In this document: positions 38,317 to 45,797 of the stretch, piece by piece
Layout: every line of letters begins with the position of its first letter
Position numbering within the stretch: the first letter of the stretch is position 1
NCBI RefSeq assembly: GCF_005047595.1
Contig: NZ_SUPL01000002.1
Coordinates: forward strand, 310,001-374,000
Reading direction: 5' to 3'
Source of the DNA: Pontimicrobium aquaticum
GTDB lineage: Bacteria; Bacteroidota; Bacteroidia; Flavobacteriales; Flavobacteriaceae
DNA length: 64,000 nucleotides
The notes under the pieces: model-generated
The model's database searches: none
What the model saw: only the letters and a program-made list of their open reading frames with translations
What the model was told of the DNA's origin: nothing
Made by a program: the position numbers and the translations under genes

Positions 38317-39603
38317 ATGTCAAATAATGCTACGTTAGAGGTTAACGGTCAAAAATACGAATTCCCAATAGTTACAGGAACTGAAAATGAAGTTGCAATA
38401 GATGTAAAAGCATTAAGGAGCTCAACAGGAGGGGTTATTACCATAGACCCTGGATATAAAAACACAGGATCGTGTGAAAGTGGTATCACCTTCTTAGATG
38501 GAGAAAAAGGAATTTTAAGATATAGAGGCTATTCTATTGAAGAACTTGCAGAGAAAGCAGACTTTTTAGAAGTCGCTTATCTTTTAATTTTTGGAGAATT
38601 ACCAACAAAAGAGCAACATGATAAGTTTCACGCAGATATAAAGAAACAGTCTGTTGTAGATGATGATGTGCGTAAAATTGTAGATGCCTTTCCAAAATCT
38701 GCCCATCCAATGGGAGTATTATCATCACTTACTAGTGCTTTAACGGCATTTAACCCTTCTTCTGTAAATGTAGATTCTGAAGAGGACATGTATAATTCTG
38801 TTGTTAAAATCCTAGGAAAGTTTCCTGTACTAGTAGCATGGACATTACGTAAAAAGCATGGACTTCCTTTAGATTACGGAGATAATAATTTAGGTTATGT
38901 TGAAAATGTCTTAAAAATGATGTTTAAGCAGCCTAACCAAGAGTATGTTCAAAATAAAGTTATTGTTGATGCTTTAGATAAGTTATTAATACTACATGCC
39001 GATCACGAGCAAAACTGCTCCACATCAACAGTAAGAATCGTTGGTTCATCACACGCAGGATTATTTGCTTCATTATCAGCTGGTATATCTGCTTTATGGG
39101 GACCACTTCATGGAGGAGCTAATCAAGCAGTTCTTGAAATGTTAGAGGCTATAAAAGAAGATGGTGGCGATACTAAAAAATATATGGCAAAGGCCAAAGA
39201 TAAAAATGATTCGTTTCGTTTAATGGGCTTTGGTCATAGAGTTTACAAGAACTTTGACCCTCGAGCAAAGATAATTAAGACATCGGCAGATGAAGTTTTG
39301 GGAGATCTTGGTGTTGAAGACCCAATTCTTGATATTGCTAAAGGTTTGGAAAAAGAAGCCTTAGAAGATTCGTACTTTGTAGATAGAAAACTTTATCCTA
39401 ATGTAGATTTCTATTCAGGTATTATTTATAGAGCAATGGGGATACCTACCGATATGTTTACAGTAATGTTTGCATTAGGACGTTTACCAGGTTGGATTGC
39501 TCAATGGCGCGAAATGCGTTTACGTAAGGAACCAATTGGACGACCAAGACAATTATATATTGGTGAAACTCACAGATCGTTTGTGCCAATGAGCAAACGC
39601 TAA
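38317..39603 (+). CDS. gltA: Citrate synthase
   Basis: A 428-residue enzyme condensing oxaloacetate and acetyl-CoA, of the Gram-negative hexameric type by length. The N-terminal domain has TIDPGYKNTGSCESGITFLDGEKGILRYRGY (core SGITFLDGEKGILRYRGY). Active-site positions lie in LILHADHEQNCSTSTVR (about 224-240), GPLHGGANQAVLEML (about 264-278) and GFGHRVYKNFDPRA (about 304-317). The end reads RPRQLYIGETHRSFVPMSKR. The gene stands alone with its own terminator. Confidence 0.97.
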   Translation: MSNNATLEVNGQKYEFPIVTGTENEVAIDVKALRSSTGGVITIDPGYKNTGSCESGITFLDGEKGILRYRGYSIEELAEKADFLEVAYLLIFGELPTKEQHDKFHADIKKQSVVDDDVRKIVDAFPKSAHPMGVLSSLTSALTAFNPSSVNVDSEEDMYNSVVKILGKFPVLVAWTLRKKHGLPLDYGDNNLGYVENVLKMMFKQPNQEYVQNKVIVDALDKLLILHADHEQNCSTSTVRIVGSSHAGLFASLSAGISALWGPLHGGANQAVLEMLEAIKEDGGDTKKYMAKAKDKNDSFRLMGFGHRVYKNFDPRAKIIKTSADEVLGDLGVEDPILDIAKGLEKEALEDSYFVDRKLYPNVDFYSGIIYRAMGIPTDMFTVMFALGRLPGWIAQWREMRLRKEPIGRPRQLYIGETHRSFVPMSKR

Positions 39604-39626
39604 AATTTTAATAAAAATAAACAACT

Positions 39627-39658
39627 AAAAACCTCATAGAACTCTCTATGAGGTTTTT
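39627..39658 (+). terminator. Terminator downstream of gltA
   Basis: AAAAACCTCATAG (39627-39639) and CTATGAGGTTTTT (39646-39658) form a perfect 13-bp stem with a six-base loop. The right arm ends in a T-run. It lies 24 bases after the gltA stop. Confidence 0.9.
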
Positions 39659-39666
39659 TATATTTG
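39659..39666 (+). promoter_or_regulatory. Possible -7 box for the arginase gene
   Basis: TATATTTG fits TAnnTTTG and lies 26 bases before the ATG. It immediately follows the right arm of the gltA terminator, so terminator and promoter would be packed against each other. Confidence 0.35.
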
Positions 39667-39691
39667 TGTAATTAAGGAATAAATTAAACTG

Positions 39692-40657
39692 ATGAATCAA
39701 ATAAAAATAATAAAAAACAGATCAGATATTGGAGCAGGAACACGAGGTTCAGATATGGGGATTGATGCCATTGAAATAGCAGCGATTAATGCTAATAATG
39801 ATTATTTTACTAAATACGATTTTGTAGATGTTGAAACCGAAAACGAATCTATTTACAACAAAGTAAAGAATGCATATTCCAAACGAATAGAACATGTGTC
39901 TTATCAATGTGAGAGGGTATGTACTGCAGTAAGCAATAGCTTAAATGAGCAATCGTTTCCTCTAGTAATCTCTGGTGATCACTCGTCTGCTTTAGGAACT
40001 ATTAGTGGTATTAAAAAAGCATTTCCTAATAAAAGACTTGGAGTTGTTTGGATTGACGCTCATGCAGATATGCACTCACCTTATACATCGCCTTCTGGTA
40101 ATATTCACGGTATGCCATTAGCAGCTGCAATAGGAGAAGATAATTTTGAAAGCAGAATTAATAAAGTATCCGAAAGCTCTATCCATTATTGGGATAATAT
40201 GAAAAATATGGGAATTAAAGGTCCAAAACTTAAACCGGAAGACCTTGTGTATTTTGGAGTCAGAGATACCGAAGAACCCGAAGATAACCAAATAAAAAAG
40301 CTTAGCCTAAGAAATTATATGGTTCATGAAGTGAGGCATAGAGGTTTAGAAGTATGTGTAGATGAGGCTTTAGACAAGTTGAAAGATTGTGATATGATTT
40401 ATATATCATTTGATGTAGATAGTATGGATTGTGACCTTATTTCTTATGGCACAGGAACACCAGTTTCTAAAGGTTTTGATGAATTTGAAATTATTAAAAT
40501 TATAAATAAAATTATTGAAAGCAAGAAAGTAATTTGTATGGAGTTTGTAGAAGTAAACCCTTTACTAGATAATAAAGGAAACAAAATGGGTGAAACAGCT
40601 TTTGTGGTTTTAGATGCAGTTACTAATACATTAACTAAAATTTTAAAGAATAAATAA
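39692..40657 (+). CDS. Arginase
   Basis: A 321-residue ureohydrolase. The manganese-binding motifs are intact: VISGDHSSALG (about 90-100) with the metal His, VWIDAHADMHSPYTSPSGNIHG (core WIDAHADMHSP, about 117-127) and ISFDVDSMDCD (about 232-242). The SGNIHGMPL loop after the second motif and the EFVEVNP block near the C-terminus are those of arginases rather than agmatinases. The enzyme splits arginine to ornithine and urea in the cytoplasm. The exported peptidase gene begins 15 bases after its stop, suggesting one operon, and a citrulline hydrolase follows 2.9 kb away. Confidence 0.88.
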   Translation: MNQIKIIKNRSDIGAGTRGSDMGIDAIEIAAINANNDYFTKYDFVDVETENESIYNKVKNAYSKRIEHVSYQCERVCTAVSNSLNEQSFPLVISGDHSSALGTISGIKKAFPNKRLGVVWIDAHADMHSPYTSPSGNIHGMPLAAAIGEDNFESRINKVSESSIHYWDNMKNMGIKGPKLKPEDLVYFGVRDTEEPEDNQIKKLSLRNYMVHEVRHRGLEVCVDEALDKLKDCDMIYISFDVDSMDCDLISYGTGTPVSKGFDEFEIIKIINKIIESKKVICMEFVEVNPLLDNKGNKMGETAFVVLDAVTNTLTKILKNK

Positions 40658-40672
40658 TAAAAAACGTAACCA

Positions 40673-41971
40673 ATGAAAACCTTCTTTAAATACTTGGTGC
40701 TAATATTTTTAGTAAGCACACAAGTTTCCTTTGCACAAAAACTTTCTAGAAAGGAAAAAAAGATTTTAAAAACAATTGAAGCTAACAATACTGAAGCTAT
40801 TGCGTTTTTAAAAGATATAGTAAATATTAATAGTGGCACCATGAATCACAAAGGCGTAAAAAAGGTTGGTGAAGTATTTGGAGAGGCATTTGAGGAAATT
40901 GGATTTAAAAGTTCTTGGTACGATATGTCTGAGGTTAATCGTTCAGGGCATTTGTTTGCTGAAACATCTGGAAACAAAGGAAAGAAATTATTACTCATTG
41001 GTCATTTAGATACCGTTTTTGAGGAGAATAGTCCTTTCCAAGAATTTAAAATGGTTAACGATAGTATTGCACATGCTCCAGGAGGTAACGATATGAAAGG
41101 TGGAGATGTTATTATACTTTATGCATTAAAAGCATTACACGAAAACGAATTGTTAAATAATGCTCAAATTATAGCGGCTTTTACAGGTGATGAAGAAGCT
41201 TCTGGAAAGCCCATAAGCATTAGCAGACATCATTTAATTGAAGCAGCAAAACGCAGTGATATAGCCTTAGGTTTTGAAACTTCAACTGGATTTAATTATG
41301 CTACTGTAGCAAGACGTGGTTCCTCAGGCTGGAAGGTTGAGGTTAAAGGCAAGCGTGCACATTCTTCTGGTATTTTTAGAGAAAATGTTGGTGCTGGTGC
41401 TGTTTTTGAAATGTCTCGAATTCTTAATGAGTTTTATAATAAAGTTAAAGGCGAAGAGTATTTAACCTTTAATCCAGGAATTCTTTTAGGAGGAACGTTA
41501 ATGGAATTTGATAGCGAACAGAGTAAAGGAAATATTTTTGGAAAAACCAATGTAGTTGCTCAAACTGCTGTGGTTGAAGGAGGATTACGTTTTATTTCGG
41601 AAGAACAAAAAGAAAACGCTCGAGCTAAAATGAATGAGATAGTGAACAACAATTTACCGCAAACATCTGCTGAGATTACGTTTATTGATAGTTATCCTGC
41701 AATGGGACCAACTGAAGGAAATCATAAGCTTTTAGATATTTTTAACGAGGTGAGTATCGATTTAGGACAGGGAGAAGTAGAAGCCTATGATCCAGGACGT
41801 CGAGGTGCTGCCGATGTATCGTTTGTTGCGAAGTATGTAGATTGTTTAGATGGTTTAGGTACTATGGGAAATGGTGCACATACACCACAGGAAACGGTTA
41901 ATTTGAATACTATTGAAGACTTAACAAAGCGTACAGCAATCCTAATTTATAGGTTAATTAATCAGAAGTAA
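40673..41971 (+). CDS. Exported M20 family metallopeptidase (glutamate carboxypeptidase-like)
   Basis: A 432-residue zinc peptidase with a signal peptide ending VSFAQ (residue 22), so it acts in the periplasm or outside the cell. Metal-site residues are seen in LLLIGHLDTVFEE (about 103-115), GGNDMKGGDVI (about 136-146), AFTGDEEASGKP (about 167-178) and a C-terminal MGNGAHTPQE. The dimerisation domain starts near GWKVEVKGKRAHSSG. The pattern fits the M20 group containing CPG2-type glutamate carboxypeptidases. The substrate is unproven. It is probably cotranscribed with the arginase gene, where it could supply amino acids released from peptides or conjugates. Confidence 0.82.
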   Translation: MKTFFKYLVLIFLVSTQVSFAQKLSRKEKKILKTIEANNTEAIAFLKDIVNINSGTMNHKGVKKVGEVFGEAFEEIGFKSSWYDMSEVNRSGHLFAETSGNKGKKLLLIGHLDTVFEENSPFQEFKMVNDSIAHAPGGNDMKGGDVIILYALKALHENELLNNAQIIAAFTGDEEASGKPISISRHHLIEAAKRSDIALGFETSTGFNYATVARRGSSGWKVEVKGKRAHSSGIFRENVGAGAVFEMSRILNEFYNKVKGEEYLTFNPGILLGGTLMEFDSEQSKGNIFGKTNVVAQTAVVEGGLRFISEEQKENARAKMNEIVNNNLPQTSAEITFIDSYPAMGPTEGNHKLLDIFNEVSIDLGQGEVEAYDPGRRGAADVSFVAKYVDCLDGLGTMGNGAHTPQETVNLNTIEDLTKRTAILIYRLINQK

Positions 41972-41999
41972 TAACATCAATGTTAATTTAAATAGCTTT

Positions 42000-42319
42000 T
42001 TATTCAATAATAAGTTTACAGACACCACTGTTTTTGTTCCATTTATATTCGGTGGTTTCAATACGTGTTTCTTTATACTCGATATATGCACAGTAGTTTT
42101 TATGTAATCTTTTAGCATTTACAAATAGCTGAAAGATTTCTTCAGTTGAAATTTGAATAAAATGTTACCGTTAGTAAACAAATTGTTACCTGTTATTTTA
42201 TCTACTAATTAAAAATCAAAAGTTGCGAGTGAAGAAAAGCATAATTCGTTACAATCATCATCGCTGCAAGATTGAGTGATAATTAACACGATTAAGAGCA
42301 ATATTTTGATAGCATTATT
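42000..42319 (-). pseudogene. Decayed lipoprotein gene
   Basis: Within the 439-base gap 41972-42410 the minus strand still encodes a lipoprotein signal, AIKILLLIVLIITQSCSDDD, from 42313 downward. There is no ATG in this frame: the codon where one is expected reads CTA. An in-frame TAA follows at 42211-42209 after ATFDF. The frame then continues as LVDKITGNNLFTNGNILFKF, after which the recognisable sequence passes to another frame, ISTEEIFQLFVNAKRLHKN to NKNSGVCKLIIE, ending in TAA at 42002-42000. A lost start, a stop and a frameshift (probably with a deletion) show a dead gene. The VDKxTGxNLF phrase is common in small flavobacterial lipoproteins. Confidence 0.75.
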
Positions 42320-42410
42320 TAGCCCTATTAATTAAAAAGTAGGGTAATTTAGTTTTTAATTGTCTTAAGTATGTAAACAAAAATATATTTAATTAATTAG
42401 AATTGAAATT

Positions 42411-42860
42411 ATGAGAAAGTTTAAAATATTAATGTTAGTAGCAATGTGTAGCTTAGGTAGCTCATTTGCTCAAGAAAGAGACAAGCAAACCAAGGAAGAA
42501 AAACTATCGTATTATGAACAACGTGCAAAAGAAGATGCAAAGTTTGAACAGGAACTTAAAGCTAAAACCGAAAAAGAATCAGCTGAATTTTGGGAAAATC
42601 AAAAACAATATGAAGAAGATTTAAAAAAACGAGATAGAAAAGCTTACAGAGCTTATATAAAAGGAAAAAGAGATGCTTATGCCGAACATTATGCACATTG
42701 CGGCACACATTGCCACCATAGCGATTATTATCACCACCATGTGTCATTTTATTATTATGGCTACAATAATAATCACTATTACAATAGTTATCCAAGACGT
42801 AATGCTATTAACACAAGAATTAAAATAGGGACTCCAAGAGTGAGGTTAGGGATTTTTTAA
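42411..42860 (+). CDS. Small exported protein with His/Tyr-rich C-terminus
   Basis: A 149-residue protein of no recognised family. Residues 1-20 are a signal peptide (ending SSFAQ). Residues about 22-95 are highly charged and probably one long helix or coiled coil (repeated Glu/Lys with KEEKLSYYEQ and EDLKKRDRKAYRAY). Residues about 98-135 are extremely rich in His, Tyr and Asn, with a Cys-x3-Cys (HCGTHCHHSDYYHHH). The end is NTRIKIGTPRVRLGIF. The His/Cys segment could bind transition metals, but this is inference from composition. It follows the pseudogene region and ends at a bidirectional terminator. Confidence 0.65.
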   Translation: MRKFKILMLVAMCSLGSSFAQERDKQTKEEKLSYYEQRAKEDAKFEQELKAKTEKESAEFWENQKQYEEDLKKRDRKAYRAYIKGKRDAYAEHYAHCGTHCHHSDYYHHHVSFYYYGYNNNHYYNSYPRRNAINTRIKIGTPRVRLGIF

Positions 42861-42878
42861 TTTTGTTGTTATTAGTAA

Positions 42879-42908
42879 AAAAGCCGCTTTAAATAAAAAG
42901 CGGCTTTT
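42879..42908. terminator. Bidirectional terminator between convergent genes
   Basis: AAAAGCCGCTTT (42879-42890) and AAAGCGGCTTTT (42897-42908) make a perfect 12-bp stem with a six-base loop, A-rich before and T-rich after. It sits between two convergent genes and can serve both strands. Confidence 0.88.
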
Positions 42909-42919
42909 AAATTTATCTT

Positions 42920-43351
42920 TTACTCTTTGGTACACTTTGGGTGTTCTATTGTAAATGTATAATTTTTATCACTTTCTTTAGTAATAGAAGCTTCCCCTTT
43001 ATGATCTGGTTTATATGATGCTCCAGTTCCTAGGTCAACACCTATACCAATAATTCCCCAACTAATGGCACTTAAAATAAAGTTCCCTGTTCTAAAAGTT
43101 TTATGGTATGTTTTTTTGTAATCTTCACAGCCTTCTTGTTGTATTTCAACCTCTAAAGGCCTGTTTCTGTAATACGAATTAGTTACAACGCCATTTCCAA
43201 CTTTTTCCCCATTAACATAAATAGATGCATTAGGTAAATCTTTTGCAACAATTTTAGCATTGTATTTGCTTCCTCCAAACATTACACCACAGCTTGTAAA
43301 TGATAAGGACACTAATAACATGCAAATAAAAAGTAGATTCTTTTTTTTCAT
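42920..43351 (-). CDS. Small lipoprotein with PEGA-like segment
   Basis: A 143-residue lipoprotein. The signal peptide ends in the lipobox SFTSC (Cys at about 21). The mature part contains NASIYVNGEKVGNGVVTNSYYRNRPLEVEIQQEG (core IYVNGEKVGNGVV, about 44-56), a pattern like PEGA-type beta modules that decorate surface proteins. A hydrophobic stretch follows, FILSAISWGIIGIGVDLGTG (about 92-111), seen in small Bacteroidota lipoproteins of unknown role. It is transcribed alone on the minus strand toward the shared terminator. The function is unknown. Confidence 0.65.
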   Translation of the reverse strand: MKKKNLLFICMLLVSLSFTSCGVMFGGSKYNAKIVAKDLPNASIYVNGEKVGNGVVTNSYYRNRPLEVEIQQEGCEDYKKTYHKTFRTGNFILSAISWGIIGIGVDLGTGASYKPDHKGEASITKESDKNYTFTIEHPKCTKE

Positions 43352-43529
43352 TAAATTTGGTTTTTAAAGTTATTTTAATATTTGCAATAATAATGTTTTT
43401 CCTACAAAAAAGGTAGGCTTTTTGCAAAAAAATATTTATTCTCAAAGTGTTGATTTTAAGTATTTAATTTTGAAGTAAGTTCAAAAAATTAAATTAAAAG
43501 TATGATTTTAATACTCTAAAAATAGATAA

Positions 43530-44468
43530 ATGCAACAAATAACCAATACTATTTTAATGGTACGTCCTACAAACATTAGGGCTAACGAGCAAACAGCTAT
43601 TAACAATCATTATCAAAAAGAGATACATGATGTTACACAGTTAGTTTTGCAACTAAAAGCTGAAAAAGAATTTGATACGTTTGTTGAAAAGTTACGAAAT
43701 GTGGGTATAAATGTTATTGTATTTGAGGCTAATGATGGATTAGACACTCCTGATGCACATTTTCCAAATAACTGGGTTTCGTTTCACGAAAATGGTGTAG
43801 TTGGGTTGTATCCTATGTTTGCAGAAAACAGACGAGCAGAACGTAGGGAAGACGTGTTGTTTAAGTTGGAAGATGAAGGCTTTCTTATAAATCATATAAT
43901 GGATTATAGAGCAGCTGAAGATGAAGACTTATTTCTAGAAGGCACAGGTGCTTTATTGTTAGATCGAGTGAATAGAAAGGCATATTGTGCTTTATCACAA
44001 CGCGCCAGTGAAGAGCTATTTATTGAATTTTGTGAAGACTTCGAGTTTACACCAATAATTTTTACAGCTAACCAAACCGTTAATGGTAAACGAACACCTA
44101 TTTACCATACAAACGTTATGATGTGTTTGGGAGAAACCTTTGCTGTAATTTGTTTATCAAGTATTGATGATGCTAAAGAACGTAAAAATGTAATTAAACA
44201 CTTAAAAGAAGATGGTAAAGAAATTATAGATATTACGGAAGCGCAGGTTGCTAATTTTGCAGGAAACATGTTAGAAGTTAGAGGGCAAAATAATAAGCGC
44301 TACCTAATTATGAGTCAAGCAGCTTACGATATATTAACAACCTCTCAAGTAGCAAGATTAGAAACACACATCGAAATTTTATCAAGCTCACTTAGTATTA
44401 TTGAAGCTTGTGGTGGTGGAAGTGCGCGCTGTATGATGGCAGAGGTGTTCTTGCCAAAAGCGTATTAA
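43530..44468 (+). CDS. ctlX: CtlX-type citrulline hydrolase (arginine deiminase superfamily)
   Basis: A 312-residue member of the guanidino-group-modifying superfamily. It resembles CtlX, the citrulline-utilising hydrolase that yields ornithine. Signatures are MVRPTNIRANEQT (about 10-22), PDAHFPNNWVSFHENG (about 74-89), LEGTGALLLDR with the acidic active-site position, PIYHTNVMMCLG (about 191-202) carrying the catalytic His, and the nucleophile Cys in GGGSARCMMAEVF (about 294-306). The assignment to CtlX rather than a dimethylarginine hydrolase rests on family memory. With the arginase upstream it would make two routes from guanidino amino acids to ornithine. A transporter gene follows after 60 bases. 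Confidence 0.78.
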   Translation: MQQITNTILMVRPTNIRANEQTAINNHYQKEIHDVTQLVLQLKAEKEFDTFVEKLRNVGINVIVFEANDGLDTPDAHFPNNWVSFHENGVVGLYPMFAENRRAERREDVLFKLEDEGFLINHIMDYRAAEDEDLFLEGTGALLLDRVNRKAYCALSQRASEELFIEFCEDFEFTPIIFTANQTVNGKRTPIYHTNVMMCLGETFAVICLSSIDDAKERKNVIKHLKEDGKEIIDITEAQVANFAGNMLEVRGQNNKRYLIMSQAAYDILTTSQVARLETHIEILSSSLSIIEACGGGSARCMMAEVFLPKAY

Positions 44469-44528
44469 TTGTCAAGTTTATTAATTAAAGCAGTATATTG
44501 AACTACTAAAGCAAAAACGAGTAGTTTA

Positions 44529-45794
44529 ATGAGTCAAACAAAAGCACCTTGGTATTATCTTTTACTTATTATTTTAGCAGGAGAATCGGTATTTATCCTT
44601 CCTTTTGTACTAGCACGTGTTTTTAGACCAACCGTACTTGAAGTTTTCGAATTAAGTAATTTAGAACTTGGTCTTTGTTATTCTGTATATGGTATTGTTG
44701 CTATGTTATCCTATCCATTTGGAGGACCTTTGGCAGATAAATTTCAACCTAGAAAATTAATAGCGATTGCATTGTGGATGACAGCTTTAGGAGGATTTGT
44801 TTATGCTACTTTTCCAAGTTATAATGTGTTAAAGATTCTTTATGGTTATTGGGGTTTTACGACCATATTTTTGTTCTGGGCGCCAATGATTAAAGCCACA
44901 AGGGTTTGGGGAGGGACAAATTCTCAAGGGAAAGCTTTTGGTTTTTTGGATGGAGGCCGCGGATTAGTGGGTGCTTTATTTGGAACTTTAGGGGTAATTA
45001 TTTTTTCTTTATTTCTTACTTCAGAAATTGCAAAAGCAACATTAATTGAAAGTAGAGTGGCTTTTAAACAGGTCATAATTGTTAGTTCGAGCATTGTAAT
45101 TCTTGTTGGGATTTTGGTGTGGTTTTTCTTAAGACTAGATAAAGACACAGAAAAGAAAATAGTTTTAGATCAAATAAAATGGAAACAAGTTAAAGAAGTA
45201 TTACGCTTACCATCAGTGTGGTTACTAATGATTATTATTATGTGTGGTTATGTAGGATATAAAATTACAGATGTATTCTCGCAATATGCCACAGATGTTA
45301 TGATGTATAACCCAGTAGAATCTGCTCAAGTAGGCACGTTTTTACTTTACATTCGCCCAGTTGTTGGCGTTTTGATAGGAATTGTAGCAGATAGATCTAA
45401 AATAACGCTATTACTCTTATTGAGCTTTATAATAGCTTTCTTTGGTTCATTAATGTTTGCCTTTGGTTATGTGCAAGAATCTGTAAGCACCTTATTTTTT
45501 GTTTCAATATTTATTGTGGCAGCTGGTGTGTATGGTATTCGCTCACTTTATTTTGCCGTTATGCAAAGAGGAAAAATTCCATTAGTGCTTACAGGAACAG
45601 CTGTAGGTATAATATCACTTATTGGCTTTACTCCAGATATTTTTGCTGGTCCAACATATGGCTACCTTTTAGATAATTCTCCAGGAATTAAAGGACATCA
45701 ACATGTGTTTTGGATGTTGGCACTGTTCTCTTTTGTTGGAGGAATAGCAGCATTTCTTTACTTTAAAATGTATGGGAAAAAGAAAAACGAATAA
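44529..45794 (+). CDS. Major facilitator superfamily transporter
   Basis: A 421-residue inner-membrane protein with about twelve hydrophobic helices. The MFS loop 2-3 motif is present in modified form as GGPLADKFQPRKLIAI (about 64-79), and a related stretch after helix 8 reads GIVADRSKIT. Helix 4-5 contains GFLDGGRGLVGALFGTLGV. There is no signal peptide and no fused domain. The substrate cannot be read from the sequence. Its position 60 bases after the citrulline hydrolase gene suggests a linked role, perhaps uptake of a nitrogenous compound, but this is a guess. It converges with the histidine kinase gene, three bases between stops. Confidence 0.8.
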   Translation: MSQTKAPWYYLLLIILAGESVFILPFVLARVFRPTVLEVFELSNLELGLCYSVYGIVAMLSYPFGGPLADKFQPRKLIAIALWMTALGGFVYATFPSYNVLKILYGYWGFTTIFLFWAPMIKATRVWGGTNSQGKAFGFLDGGRGLVGALFGTLGVIIFSLFLTSEIAKATLIESRVAFKQVIIVSSSIVILVGILVWFFLRLDKDTEKKIVLDQIKWKQVKEVLRLPSVWLLMIIIMCGYVGYKITDVFSQYATDVMMYNPVESAQVGTFLLYIRPVVGVLIGIVADRSKITLLLLLSFIIAFFGSLMFAFGYVQESVSTLFFVSIFIVAAGVYGIRSLYFAVMQRGKIPLVLTGTAVGIISLIGFTPDIFAGPTYGYLLDNSPGIKGHQHVFWMLALFSFVGGIAAFLYFKMYGKKKNE

Positions 45795-45797
45795 ATT

